Origin: Thermococcus sp. 21S7
Lineage (GTDB): Archaea; Methanobacteriota_B; Thermococci; Thermococcales; Thermococcaceae
NCBI RefSeq assembly: GCF_012027615.1
Contig: NZ_SNUT01000009.1
Coordinates: 1 to 64,000, forward strand
Reading direction: 5' to 3'
DNA: 64,000 bases
Shown here: one piece after another, positions 56,060 through 64,000 of the stretch
Position numbering within the stretch: the first letter of the stretch is position 1
How the letters are laid out: each line of letters starts with the position of its first letter
Position numbers and translations under genes: made by a program
Notes under the pieces: generated by a model
The model's input: the letters and a program-made list of their open reading frames with translations, nothing else
Told to the model about the DNA's origin: nothing
The model's database searches: none

Positions 56060-56932
56060 ATGCGGTGGAAGGTACTGGTTGCCCTGCTGGCCGCAATCAT
56101 GGTTGCGGCTTCGGGATGCATCGGGAGTTCGAACGCCCCTCCATCCACGGTCACAGTGACTATGACCACAACCGCCACGGAAACCGTGACCGAAACTCCC
56201 TCGCCGACCGTTGACCTGGCGGGGAATCTATCGAGGTGCATGGAGCACCTGACGTATCTCAACCGGACGCTCAGGGAGGCGGAGGAGGGGTTAAGCAACG
56301 TCACCAAAAGGTACGAGAGGTGCCTCGTTGACCTCGCCGTTCTGGGGAATTCCACCACTTCACTCAAAAACTGCCGGGCGGAGCTGGAGAGAACGAAGGG
56401 TGAGCTGAAGGAAAGGGAGGATGAGATGAGGGAGCTCCGGGCGAACCTGAGCCGCTGCAACGCGCAGCTGGAAACGACGCTGACCGGAGACCTAACTGTG
56501 AAACTCCTGACCGACGAGGAGTACTACAAGAACGTCATCGATGCCATAAACGGCGCGGAGAAGAGCATCTACGTCATGATGTTCTCAATGCTCTACGACC
56601 CGGACGACGGCTTCGACTGGGCAAACGACCTCATACGGGCACTCGTTGCCGCAAAGAACAGGGGTGTTGAGGTTCACGTACTGCTGGAAGACGGCGTAGA
56701 GAGCAACAGAGAAGCGTACGGCTACCTGCGCTCTCACGGCGTCGACGTTTCCTTTGACTCCCCCGGAACGACCCTCCACGCTAAGGTCGTCGTAATCGAC
56801 GGAAGGCTAGTCTTCATCGGGAGCCACAACTGGAGCGAGAGTGCCCTCTACTGGAACCACGAGGTCAGCCTTATGGTGGCCTCGGGGGAGCTGGCGGAGA
56901 GACTCATCGAATACTTCGAGGGCATCCGCTAA
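56060..56932 (+). CDS. Phospholipase D-like lipoprotein
   Basis: 290 residues. Seen: lipoprotein signal with lipobox ASGC at residues 17-20, a Thr-rich stalk, a coiled-coil stretch with spaced cysteines (SRCMEHL, ERCLVD, KNCRAE, SRCNAQ), then one PLD domain with HAKVVVIDGRLVFIGSHNWSE. A single HKD motif is typical of Nuc-type endonucleases and related PLD proteins that act as dimers. It would sit on the outer face of the membrane. A TATA-like GTTTTTAAGA lies about 30 bases before the ATG, suggesting a leaderless mRNA. Confidence 0.88.
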   Translation: MRWKVLVALLAAIMVAASGCIGSSNAPPSTVTVTMTTTATETVTETPSPTVDLAGNLSRCMEHLTYLNRTLREAEEGLSNVTKRYERCLVDLAVLGNSTTSLKNCRAELERTKGELKEREDEMRELRANLSRCNAQLETTLTGDLTVKLLTDEEYYKNVIDAINGAEKSIYVMMFSMLYDPDDGFDWANDLIRALVAAKNRGVEVHVLLEDGVESNREAYGYLRSHGVDVSFDSPGTTLHAKVVVIDGRLVFIGSHNWSESALYWNHEVSLMVASGELAERLIEYFEGIR

Positions 56933-56971
56933 GGATTTAAAGTCCCGTTCGAAAATCCGGTGGGTGCAAAA

Positions 56972-57097
56972 ATGCTCGAATCCCTGAGAAAAGCCTACCG
57001 GAAGTGGCGCTCCCGATGCCCGTTCGTCCGCCGCGTTGAGGAGTGGAGGATGAAAAAGAAGGCGAGGAAGTTCAGGGTAGAGGTGAAGAGGTACTGA
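56972..57097 (+). CDS. 41-residue basic protein
   Basis: A short frame with ATG 56972, a GGTGGGTG RBS at 56958-56965 and a TATA-like GATTTAAAG about 35 bases upstream. The product is strongly basic (about 18 Lys/Arg), with one cysteine and a Trp-rich start (SLRKAYRKWRSRCPFVRR). Its TGA stop lies in the CTGAC end of element B. Possible nucleic-acid-binding peptide; no family recognised. Confidence 0.6.
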   Translation: MLESLRKAYRKWRSRCPFVRRVEEWRMKKKARKFRVEVKRY

Positions 57098-57145
57098 CCT
57101 CCTCCCCGCCCTAAAGGGCGAGACTTGTGAAAAGAAAAATGTCAG
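57094..57145 (-). mobile_element. 52-bp IS605-derived miniature element (copy B)
   Basis: Bounded by CTGAC and GTCAG. On the minus strand: left end ATTTTTCTTTTCAC, hairpin CGCCCTTTAGGGCG (6-base stem), right end GGGGAGGAGGTCAG, identical to the right end of the TnpB relic. It fills the whole gap between two convergent genes; both stop codons (57095-57097 and 57142-57144) are inside its terminal repeats. Confidence 0.7.
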
Positions 57146-58455
57146 GCTCTCAACAGCTCGGAGAGAACCTCAACGACCTTTTTCTTCTCCACCGCCCTCT
57201 GCTCGCCGCTCTCCATGTCCCTTATCGTTACCCTGCCCTCCGCGAGGTCTCTCTTCCCAACGAGGACGACGTACGGAACGCCGAGTTTTCCCGCGTAGTC
57301 GAGGGCCTTCCTCAGCTTCCTTCCGGTCAGCTCGTAATCTGCCGTGATTCCGGCCTTCCTTAGGGAGGAGGTTATCTCTATGGCGGCCATTTTGAGTTCC
57401 CGCTCCTTTCCAATCGGAATCACGTAAACATCGGGCCTCAGCTTCGGCTCCGGAACCAGGCCCTTCCACTCAAGGATTGGAATCAGCCTCTCAATCCCTA
57501 TGGCAAAGCCGGTCGCCGGGGTTGGCTTCCCGCCGAAGACCTCAATGAGGTTGTCGTACCTTCCACCGCCGCCTATTGAGCCTATGCCGAGGTCGTTGGG
57601 CGCCACCGCCTCGAAGACTACGCTCGTGTAGTAATCGAAGCCCCTCGCTATGCCGAGGTCTATGAGGAGTTTCTCCTTAACACCGTAGGCGTCGAGGAGG
57701 TCAACCAGCTCGTAGAGCCTTTTGATTTCCGCCTTCGCTTTTTCGCTCGTGAAGAGCTCCTCAGCCTTTGGAAGAACCTCGTCAGGTTTTCCCCTGATCT
57801 CGATAAGCGAGAGAACCTTCTCGATTCCCTTTTCATCGAGTCCAAAATCGCCCAGAGCGGCTATGAAGTCCTCGCGGCTCATCTTGTCCTTCTTGTCTAT
57901 GAGCCTCATTAAACCTATATCGTCCTCGACGCCGAGCATCTTGGCGAACTCGTCGAGCAGAACGCGGTCGCCTATGTTGACCGTGAAGTCCTCAAGGCCG
58001 GTTGAAAGGTAGCTCTCCACGAACAGGGCTATAACCTCGGCATCGGCCTCCACCTTATCGCTTCCGAGGAGCTCCACCCCGGCCTGCCAGAATTCTCTAT
58101 ACCTGCCGCTCTGGGGCTCCTCATAGCGGAACATGTTCGCGATGTAGTACCACTTTATCGGCTTTGCCGCGTTCTGGAAGGAGTTGACGTAGAGCCTTGC
58201 AACGCTCGACGTCATGTCCGGACGGAGAGAGATGTTCCTGCCCCCCTTGTCGTCGAAGGCGTAGAGCTGCTCGACGACCTCCTCACCGCTCCTCAGCTGG
58301 AAGAGGGCCGTGTACTCGAAGGTGGGTGTGAGAACCTCATGAAAGTTATAGCGCTCGAAAACCCCGCGGATTCTCTCGAAAACCCATCTCCTCCTGGCCA
58401 TCTCCTCCGGGAGCAGGTCTCGCGTTCCCTTAACCTTCTCAAGTCTGACCTTCAT
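57142..58455 (-). CDS. hisS: Histidyl-tRNA synthetase
   Basis: Attaches histidine to tRNA-His; 437 residues. Seen: KGTRDLLPEE, motif 2 region FRYEEPQSGRYREFWQAGVE, histidine loop LGIARGFDYYTSVVFE, motif 3 GFAIGIERLI, and a C-terminal anticodon domain. ATG 58455 follows GGAGGG; the frame to 58461 begins with TTG. The TGA stop lies in the GTCAG end of element B. Confidence 0.97.
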   Translation of the reverse strand: MKVRLEKVKGTRDLLPEEMARRRWVFERIRGVFERYNFHEVLTPTFEYTALFQLRSGEEVVEQLYAFDDKGGRNISLRPDMTSSVARLYVNSFQNAAKPIKWYYIANMFRYEEPQSGRYREFWQAGVELLGSDKVEADAEVIALFVESYLSTGLEDFTVNIGDRVLLDEFAKMLGVEDDIGLMRLIDKKDKMSREDFIAALGDFGLDEKGIEKVLSLIEIRGKPDEVLPKAEELFTSEKAKAEIKRLYELVDLLDAYGVKEKLLIDLGIARGFDYYTSVVFEAVAPNDLGIGSIGGGGRYDNLIEVFGGKPTPATGFAIGIERLIPILEWKGLVPEPKLRPDVYVIPIGKERELKMAAIEITSSLRKAGITADYELTGRKLRKALDYAGKLGVPYVVLVGKRDLAEGRVTIRDMESGEQRAVEKKKVVEVLSELLRA

Positions 58456-58521
58456 TCTCAACCCTCCTTTCCCTGGGAAAAGCGGAAGAGGTTAAAAGTT
58501 TAGCCCAGAGAAATTCGTCGC

Positions 58522-59136
58522 TCATCCTGTGGAGGTCATGAGGAGGTAGATGCCGATCACTCCCTGCACCATCATCTGCGCTCCAATCGCCATCGTGAAC
58601 ATACCTATTATCCTGATGAATACACCGAGGGTGGTCTTGCTCACGTTCTTGATGACGTACAGCGTGACGAACATCACGAGGGCCGTCAGCAGTATGGCGA
58701 GGAATATCGCGGCTGTGGCGTGGTAGAGGCCCTTCTCGGCGGTCAGGGTTATCGCGGTGGTTATGGCAGCTGGTCCCGCTATCAGCGGCGTCGCCACCGG
58801 GACCGCGGCCAGCGCGAGTATGTTCTTCTCCCTCTTTAGGGTCAGCATTCCACCGCTCTCAAGGGCTTCGAGACCTATCTTAAAGAGCACGAAGCCGCCG
58901 GCAACGCGGAGGGCGTTGATGTCTATGTGGAATACCTCCTGGAGGATTATCTGGCCCGAAACCGCAAACAGGAAGAGCAGGAGGAAGCCTATGAGGTTCG
59001 CCCTCACGATGAGCGTTCTGATGTCCTCTATGTGGAAGTCCTCGCGGAGCAGGCTGACCAGGAGTATCTTGTCGCTGGGGTCTATCATGATGAGCATGAA
59101 CAGCGCCGAACTGAGTATCGAGAGTACCTCGCTCAT
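58522..59136 (-). CDS. MarC family membrane protein
   Basis: 204 residues, six helices. Family marks: [33 protein letters not shown], and [16 protein letters not shown]. Function of the family is unclear; the old link to antibiotic resistance is not supported. It has its own start 51 bases after the antiporter stop at 59188. Confidence 0.9.
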   Translation of the reverse strand: MSEVLSILSSALFMLIMIDPSDKILLVSLLREDFHIEDIRTLIVRANLIGFLLLFLFAVSGQIILQEVFHIDINALRVAGGFVLFKIGLEALESGGMLTLKREKNILALAAVPVATPLIAGPAAITTAITLTAEKGLYHATAAIFLAILLTALVMFVTLYVIKNVSKTTLGVFIRIIGMFTMAIGAQMMVQGVIGIYLLMTSTG

Positions 59137-59187
59137 ATTCGCCCCTGCGGTGAGGGTTTTATAAAGGTATGCCCGGAAGTGTGCATC

Positions 59188-60312
59188 TCATCTGGAGTAG
59201 AGCCACTTGAGGAGCGGCGGCGTTACCACGGTCGTGGCGAAGACCATGAGAATGGCCACGGTGAGCGCGTCCGGCCCGATTATTCCGCTGGCCATCGCGA
59301 CGGCGAGCATGGCGAGCTCCACACCCAGTCTTGGTATCATACCGACGCCTATCCTGAGGGAGGAGTCCCAGCCGAAGCCGGCCATCCTGGCGCCGGCGCC
59401 GCATCCTAGGATTTTGCTCGCTATCGCCGCCACCGTGTAGAGAACCGCGAAGAGGCCGGCGTGGAGGATGTAGTCCAGCTCGATTCTCATCCCAACCTCG
59501 ACGAAGAACAGCGGTATGAAGAGGGAGTAGCCGATGACGTTCATGTGGTCCATTATCCCCTTCTTTTTGGTGCTCTGGCCAAGGGCGAGACCGGTCAGGT
59601 AGGCTCCGAGGATCGAGGCGAGGTTCAGGTGCTCGGCGAGGTAGGCGAAGGCAATCAGAAAGACGAGGGCGAAAGCCGTCTCCGCCTCCGGGAGGTCTAT
59701 GCGGGAGATTGCCCTGAAGGCCCCCTCGGCGAGGCCGGGCCCGAAGTAGAGGAAGAAGAAGAGCAGAACCGAGACGGAGAGGAGAACCTCCGCGAGGCTC
59801 GCGTAGTTGACCTCCCCGCCCTTTATCATCGAGATCGCCACTGTCAGGATGAGGATTCCCAGGATGTCATCTACGACCGCCGCGGCGAGAATCGTCGTCC
59901 CCTCTCGGGTGTTGAGCCTCCTCAGCTCCATGAGCACCTTCACCGTTATGCTGACGCTCGTCGGCGTCATCATGGCGCCGTAGAGGACGGCCTCGTGAAA
60001 GGGGACAAAGAAGTAGGCGACGGAGAAACCGAGGATAAAGGCCATCAGAACCCCAACGCCGGCAACGACCACGCTCTGACGGCCGACCCGCTTGAACTCC
60101 TCCAGCTCGCTCTCCAGGCCCGCTATGAAGAGAAGGAGCAGAACACCGAGGTTGGCGAACTGCCCGATAACCGGGTTGGTATCGAAGAATATCCCCATGA
60201 GGAGCCCCCCGAATATCTGGCCGAGAACCACGGGCTGACCGATGCGTTCGAATACGTATCCCAGGAGTTTCGCCGTTGCAAGCATAAGGGCCATCAGGAG
60301 GAGTATCTCCAT
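59188..60312 (-). CDS. Cation/proton antiporter, CPA2 type (second copy)
   Basis: 374 residues, about twelve helices. Seen: ERIGQPVVLGQIFGGLLMGI, AAAVVDDILGILILTVAISM with the paired Asp residues of the ion site, and FFVEVGMRIEL. One base separates it from the previous antiporter gene, which it resembles throughout. It exchanges sodium or potassium for protons. Confidence 0.92.
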   Translation of the reverse strand: MEILLLMALMLATAKLLGYVFERIGQPVVLGQIFGGLLMGIFFDTNPVIGQFANLGVLLLLFIAGLESELEEFKRVGRQSVVVAGVGVLMAFILGFSVAYFFVPFHEAVLYGAMMTPTSVSITVKVLMELRRLNTREGTTILAAAVVDDILGILILTVAISMIKGGEVNYASLAEVLLSVSVLLFFFLYFGPGLAEGAFRAISRIDLPEAETAFALVFLIAFAYLAEHLNLASILGAYLTGLALGQSTKKKGIMDHMNVIGYSLFIPLFFVEVGMRIELDYILHAGLFAVLYTVAAIASKILGCGAGARMAGFGWDSSLRIGVGMIPRLGVELAMLAVAMASGIIGPDALTVAILMVFATTVVTPPLLKWLYSR

Positions 60313-60313
60313 A

Positions 60314-61456
60314 TCACTCCCTCGAAAACGCCCATTTGAGGAGGAAGGGCGTTACAAGCGTTGTTATTATTACCATGCTGACCGGTATCGAAAACGTTCC
60401 CCTGTCGAAGACGCCCTCCCTCAGCCCGATGTTGGCCATGATGAGCGCGACCTCCATCCTCGGAACCATTCCCATTCCAATCTGCAGGGCCTCCCTGCCC
60501 TTGAACCTGGTCAGCAGCCCGCCGATGCCGCAGCCCACTATCTTCCCCGCTATCGCCAGAACCGCGTAGAGCCCTGCAAAAGCTCCGATGTGGGCCAGAA
60601 CGTGGACGTCGGTCTCGACGCCTATGCTGACGAGGAAAACGGGTATGAAGAGGGAGTAACCGATGGTCAGGGTCTTGCCCGTAACCTCCCTCGCCTCGGC
60701 GCTTCCGGCTATTAGGAGGCCCGCCAGGTAGGCGCCGGTTATGCCCGCCAGCTGAAACTGCTCGGCGATGTAGGCGAAGATGAGCATTATGGCTATCGCG
60801 AAGGCCGTTATGGTCTCGGGCAGGTTTATCCTCTCCGACGCGCGAAGGGCTTCCTTTATCGCGGGGCTGCCGAGGATGAGGCCGAGGAGGAAGAACAGCG
60901 TGACCTCGCCGAGGATTATGAGGACGTCGATCGGATAGACGCTCCCCTTGGTGTTCATGGCGACGAGGACGGTCAGGATTATGATACCGAGGACGTCGTC
61001 AACGACAGCGGCGGCGAGAATCGTCGTTCCCACGCGGCTCCTCAGCTTTTTCATCTCCATTAGTATGCTCGTGGTGAGGCCGACGCTCGTGGCGGTGAGG
61101 ATTCCGCCGAGGAACAGCGCCTGAATGTCGGAATATCCCCAGGCTAAAGCGCCAACGTAGCCGAGAACGAAGGGTATCATGACACCGAGAACTGCCACTA
61201 TGAACGCCGAGACTCCAACGTTCTTGAATTCCTCAATATCTGTCTCCAGGCCCGCCAGAAAGAGCAGCATGACGACTCCAAGCTCGGCAACGAGCTTCAC
61301 TCCCTCATCGTAGGCCACGACGTCCAGCAGTGAAGGCCCTATGAGAATCCCGCCGATGAGCTGGCCGAGTGCGGCAGGGAAGCCCAGCCGCAGGGTGAGG
61401 TAGCCGAACAGCTTCGCAACTATGAGTATCAGGGCCAGCTCCAGGAAAACGTCCAT
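60314..61456 (-). CDS. Cation/proton antiporter, CPA2 type (first copy)
   Basis: 380 residues. Seen: LGFPAALGQLIGGILIGPSLL, AAAVVDDVLGIIILTVLVAM with paired Asp, and PVFLVSIGVETDV. Start ATG 61456 is preferred because GGATGAT lies five bases before it; ATG 61465 is possible. It is 28 bases after a CBS protein gene and one base before its paralogue. Confidence 0.92.
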   Translation of the reverse strand: MDVFLELALILIVAKLFGYLTLRLGFPAALGQLIGGILIGPSLLDVVAYDEGVKLVAELGVVMLLFLAGLETDIEEFKNVGVSAFIVAVLGVMIPFVLGYVGALAWGYSDIQALFLGGILTATSVGLTTSILMEMKKLRSRVGTTILAAAVVDDVLGIIILTVLVAMNTKGSVYPIDVLIILGEVTLFFLLGLILGSPAIKEALRASERINLPETITAFAIAIMLIFAYIAEQFQLAGITGAYLAGLLIAGSAEAREVTGKTLTIGYSLFIPVFLVSIGVETDVHVLAHIGAFAGLYAVLAIAGKIVGCGIGGLLTRFKGREALQIGMGMVPRMEVALIMANIGLREGVFDRGTFSIPVSMVIITTLVTPFLLKWAFSRE

Positions 61457-61484
61457 GATTATCATCCCTGACTAGTTTTACCGG

Positions 61485-62027
61485 TCAACTGGAGACTATG
61501 CGGATGAGACGCATGATGTCCTTAACCTCCAGCACACCGTGAACGTGGCCGTTCTCGTCAATGACGGGGAGGTGGTGCTTTCCAGTCTCAATCATTATCT
61601 TTATCGCCCGTCCGAGGTCGTCTTCAACGTGAATGGTTATGGGCTTGCGGACCATTATGTCCCTAATGCGCGAGGCATGGCTTATCGAGTACTTCTTGAG
61701 GAGACCTATTCCGACGATCGAGTACCTCCTAGGCGGTTCGAAGAAGTGGAGAAGGTCCTTCATTGTGATAAACCCCATGAGCCGGCCTTCCTCGTCAACG
61801 ACGACGGCGGAGCTCTCTTCATCCCTGAGGTTCTCCACCAGCTTCGATATCGAGTCCTCGGGGTGAAGGGTGAGGAAGTCCCTGTCCATGACTATCCTAA
61901 CCGGAACCTTGGAGATGTAGCGGATGTTGTGGCTCATCTCCCCCTTGCGCTTGAGCTGGAGCATTCTACGTTTGCTGTGGATTATCTTTATCTTCTTGGC
62001 CTTCGCACTCTTCGATTTTTCGCTCAT
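61485..62027 (-). CDS. CBS-domain protein with basic N-terminus
   Basis: 180 residues. The first 30 are rich in Lys and Ser. Two CBS domains follow: residues about 40-105 (TLHPEDSISKLVENL, GFITMKDLLHFF) and 120-180 (VRKPITIHVEDDLG, GVLEVKDIMRLIR). CBS pairs bind adenine nucleotides, and the position upstream of two antiporters suggests control of ion transport. A TATA element at 62061-62070 rules out the longer start at 62057. ATG 62030 is an adjacent alternative. Confidence 0.88.
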   Translation of the reverse strand: MSEKSKSAKAKKIKIIHSKRRMLQLKRKGEMSHNIRYISKVPVRIVMDRDFLTLHPEDSISKLVENLRDEESSAVVVDEEGRLMGFITMKDLLHFFEPPRRYSIVGIGLLKKYSISHASRIRDIMVRKPITIHVEDDLGRAIKIMIETGKHHLPVIDENGHVHGVLEVKDIMRLIRIVSS

Positions 62028-62060
62028 CATGCTCCCACTAAGGATTCTATTACCCAATTC

Positions 62061-62070
62061 TGTTTAAAGG
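62061..62070 (-). promoter_or_regulatory. TATA box of the CBS-antiporter operon
   Basis: The minus strand reads CCTTTAAACA about 35 bases before ATG 62027. The CBS gene and both antiporters follow with gaps of 28 bases and one base. Confidence 0.55.
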
Positions 62071-62148
62071 TTTCGGGAAAATTATAACCAGATTCATGTT
62101 AAATACATGGGCACAAATAAACTGGATTAACCAAAAACTTGCCAAAAA

Positions 62149-62159
62149 GTTTTTAAAGC
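62149..62159 (+). promoter_or_regulatory. TATA box of the flavoprotein gene
   Basis: GTTTTTAAAGC lies about 30 bases before ATG 62188 and ahead of the TTG at 62161, supporting the later start. Confidence 0.55.
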
Positions 62160-62187
62160 ATTGGCCATAAACCCCGACAAGGGAAAT

Positions 62188-63636
62188 ATGGTTTCTGGAA
62201 AAACCTACGACGTCGTCATAATAGGTGCCGGCCCGGCCGGCCTTTTTGCGGCCTACGAGCTGGCGGAAAAGAGCGATTTTAAGGTTTTGATAGTTGACGA
62301 GGGTGGAGACATCGAGCAGAGAATCTGTCCGATGTACGATCTGGGCTACTGCATCGGCTGCCAGCCCTGCCACATCATGAGCGGCGTGGGTGGTGCCGGC
62401 GGCCTCAGTGACGGCACGATAAACCTCCGTCCGGACATAGGCGGCGACCTGAGCGAGCTTACCGGAGACGAAAACTACGCGTGGCAGCTAGTGTGGGAAG
62501 TGGACCAGATATTCCTGAACCACAAAGCACCGAGAAACCTCTTCAAGGGCAACCCAGAGGAAGTCAGGTACTGGGAGCAGAAAGCGGCCCAGGCAGGCGT
62601 TAAGTTCATACCCATAATCCAGCGCCACATCGGCTCCGACAGGACGCCCGAAGTCATAGCGGACATAAAAAAGCACCTCGAAAGCCGGGGCGTGGAGTTC
62701 CTCCTCTGGACCAAGGCCCTGGAGTTCGGAAAGGGCTGGGTGAGGGTAAAGCGCGGAAAGGACGTTTTCGAGATAAAAACCAGGTACACGATAGTTTCAC
62801 CCGGCCGCGGCGGGGCTGACTGGTTCCACGAGGTCGCCCAGAGGATAGGTCTCAAGGCCAGGCACGGGCCGATCGACGTTGGGGTACGCGTCGAGGTGCC
62901 TGCCATAATCATGGAGCCGATAACGAGCATAAACCACGACCCCAAGTTCCACATATACACGAACACCTACGACGATTTCGTGAGGACATTCTGTACGAAC
63001 CCCAACGGCTTCGTCGTCGAGGAGCGCTACGACGGCTACGTTGGCGTTAACGGTCACTCCATGCACGAGAAGAAGAGCAACAACACGAACTTTGCATTCC
63101 TCACGAGGATAGAGCTGACCGAGCCGGTTGAGGACACCACCGCCTACGGCAGGAGCATAGCCCAGCTGGCAACGACGATAGGCGGCGGAAAGCCCATACT
63201 GCAGAGGCTCGGCGACCTGAGGCGCGGAAGGAGGAGCACCTGGCAGAGGATACGGAGGAGCGACGTTGAACCGACGCTGAAGCACGTTACGCCGGGGGAC
63301 ATCGCGATGGCCTTACCCCACCGCGTCGTCACCAACATCCTGGAGGGGCTTGAGAAGCTCGACCGCGTTCTTCCAGGCGTTGCGAGCGACCACACACTGC
63401 TCTACGCTCCGGAAATCAAGTACTACGCCATGAAGGTCGAGGTGAACGAGAACCTCGAAACGAGCATTGAGAACATCTTCGCGGCCGGTGACGGGGCTGG
63501 ACTGAGCAGGGACATCGTAAACGCCGCGGCCACGGGCATCCTGGCGGCTAGGGGGGTACTAAAGAAGGAGGGCATTTTCACGGAGAAGGACTTCAGGAAG
63601 CCGGACAACTGGAAAGCCAAGATAGATGCCCTCTAA
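62188..63636 (+). CDS. FAD-dependent oxidoreductase (COG2509-like)
   Basis: 482 residues. Seen: FAD-binding VVIIGAGPAGLFAAYELAEK at the start, a Cys-rich segment (CPMYDLGYCIGCQPCHIMSG) near residue 48, GGAGGLSDGTINLRPD, and a closing IFAAGDGAGLSRDIVNAAATG that completes the FAD site. The four cysteines near residue 50 could bind metal or a cluster. Substrate unknown; the family is often annotated as an uncharacterised dehydrogenase. Confidence 0.88.
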   Translation: MVSGKTYDVVIIGAGPAGLFAAYELAEKSDFKVLIVDEGGDIEQRICPMYDLGYCIGCQPCHIMSGVGGAGGLSDGTINLRPDIGGDLSELTGDENYAWQLVWEVDQIFLNHKAPRNLFKGNPEEVRYWEQKAAQAGVKFIPIIQRHIGSDRTPEVIADIKKHLESRGVEFLLWTKALEFGKGWVRVKRGKDVFEIKTRYTIVSPGRGGADWFHEVAQRIGLKARHGPIDVGVRVEVPAIIMEPITSINHDPKFHIYTNTYDDFVRTFCTNPNGFVVEERYDGYVGVNGHSMHEKKSNNTNFAFLTRIELTEPVEDTTAYGRSIAQLATTIGGGKPILQRLGDLRRGRRSTWQRIRRSDVEPTLKHVTPGDIAMALPHRVVTNILEGLEKLDRVLPGVASDHTLLYAPEIKYYAMKVEVNENLETSIENIFAAGDGAGLSRDIVNAAATGILAARGVLKKEGIFTEKDFRKPDNWKAKIDAL

Positions 63637-63680
63637 ACATCCATTTTTCCTTCCAAAGCTCCCTCCATGGCAGGTTACAT

Positions 63681-63713
63681 CTTTTTAACCCAGATGGCAA
63701 AGATATATTTAGG
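63681..63713 (+). promoter_or_regulatory. Promoter region of the DUF257 gene
   Basis: Two TATA-like elements: ATCTTTTTAAC (63681-63691) and GATATATTTA (63704-63713). The second fits the start at 63745 with a very short leader; GGGGAT at about 63735-63740 is the RBS. Confidence 0.45.
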
Positions 63714-63744
63714 TGAACATCAAAAACAGAACCTGGGGATAACC

Positions 63745-64000
63745 ATGGGGGACGCCGTGGAAAAACTGCTTTCGAGAAGGGACGGTATAGTCCTCTTGGA
63801 GTATCATTCCACTGATCATCCTGAACGGGTCTTCAAAAGAATCCTGGACGGCTGGGGGAGTATGGGCATTTTCCCGCTGATAGTTGACATCGGGGACACG
63901 CTCCACGGGTTCGTTCAAAATCTGCGGTTCAGCGGATGGGATATGAAGATGGACTCAGTGCCCGTGATAAAGATACGGGGACTGGTGGACGTTGGCAACG
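63745..64000 (+). CDS. DUF257 family protein, partial
   Basis: The first 85 codons of a gene cut by the window end. The product begins MGDAVEKLLSRRDGIVLLEYHS and continues VFKRILDGWGSMGIFPLIVDIGDTLHGF. This is the opening of the DUF257 family, largely confined to Thermococcales and related to KaiC/RecA-like folds without a good P-loop. Function unknown. Confidence 0.75.
   Translation, partial: MGDAVEKLLSRRDGIVLLEYHSTDHPERVFKRILDGWGSMGIFPLIVDIGDTLHGFVQNLRFSGWDMKMDSVPVIKIRGLVDVGN

Noticed and set aside
59070-59110. ATGATGA followed by CTGA inside marC, resembling a C/D box sRNA
   Set aside because: The spacing (17 bases) is too long, there is no C' box or second guide, and it lies in coding sequence.

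Overview
The window is chromosomal DNA from a hyperthermophilic euryarchaeon of the order Thermococcales, most likely Thermococcus. This rests on the complete nine-gene A-type ATP synthase operon, pyruvoyl SpeH, archaeal Elp3, the DUF257 and DUF234-type families, TATA boxes about 25 bases before starts, GGTG-type ribosome binding sites and a C/D box sRNA. No rRNA, tRNA or CRISPR array was seen.

Layout. 1-5868 (minus): a family-5 ABC importer: binding protein, two permeases and an ATPase cut by the window edge. 6227-13113 (plus): pyrimidine genes pyrC-pyrK, a radical SAM protein, a membrane protein, a PP-loop ATPase and a second dpp-type permease pair without ATPase or binding protein, followed by a broken, inverted permease pseudogene (13102-13427). 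13481-16241 (minus): a three-gene operon of a di-iron metallo-beta-lactamase-fold protein, a soluble chemoreceptor and the editing protein AlaX. 16343-25032 (minus): atpHIKECFABD. 25180-28309 (minus): secF-secD-trkA. 28641: speH.

29072-33953 (minus): a compact six-gene ABC cassette that begins with a small secreted Trp/Tyr-rich protein and ends with a PEGA-repeat surface protein. 34050-37633: small membrane, RNA-binding and cysteine-cluster genes, including a tandem paralogue pair. 37820-41693 (plus): a second ABC-2 transporter followed by a large surface protein with Ig-like repeats. 41695-46642: elp3, an AAA ATPase with a nuclease-like tail and palindromic promoter, a Nif3-like gene, a small anchored protein and a truncated nuclease-like ORF.

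46702-47177: a relic of an IS605-family (TnpB) element. Two 50-bp relatives, at 45717-45766 and 57094-57145, share its ends, and all three carry the TGA stop codon of a neighbouring gene at a boundary. 47174-49621: three membrane proteins. Then alaS, a C/D box sRNA upstream of a coiled-coil gene, a sodium:alanine symporter with an aminotransferase/racemase-like gene, a PLD-type lipoprotein, a 41-residue basic ORF, hisS, marC, two tandem cation/proton antiporters with a CBS protein, a COG2509-like flavoprotein, and the start of a DUF257 gene.

The points most worth following are the TGAC-bounded elements that supply stop codons, the oxygen-sensor-like gene paired with a soluble chemoreceptor, and the secreted-protein ABC cassette.
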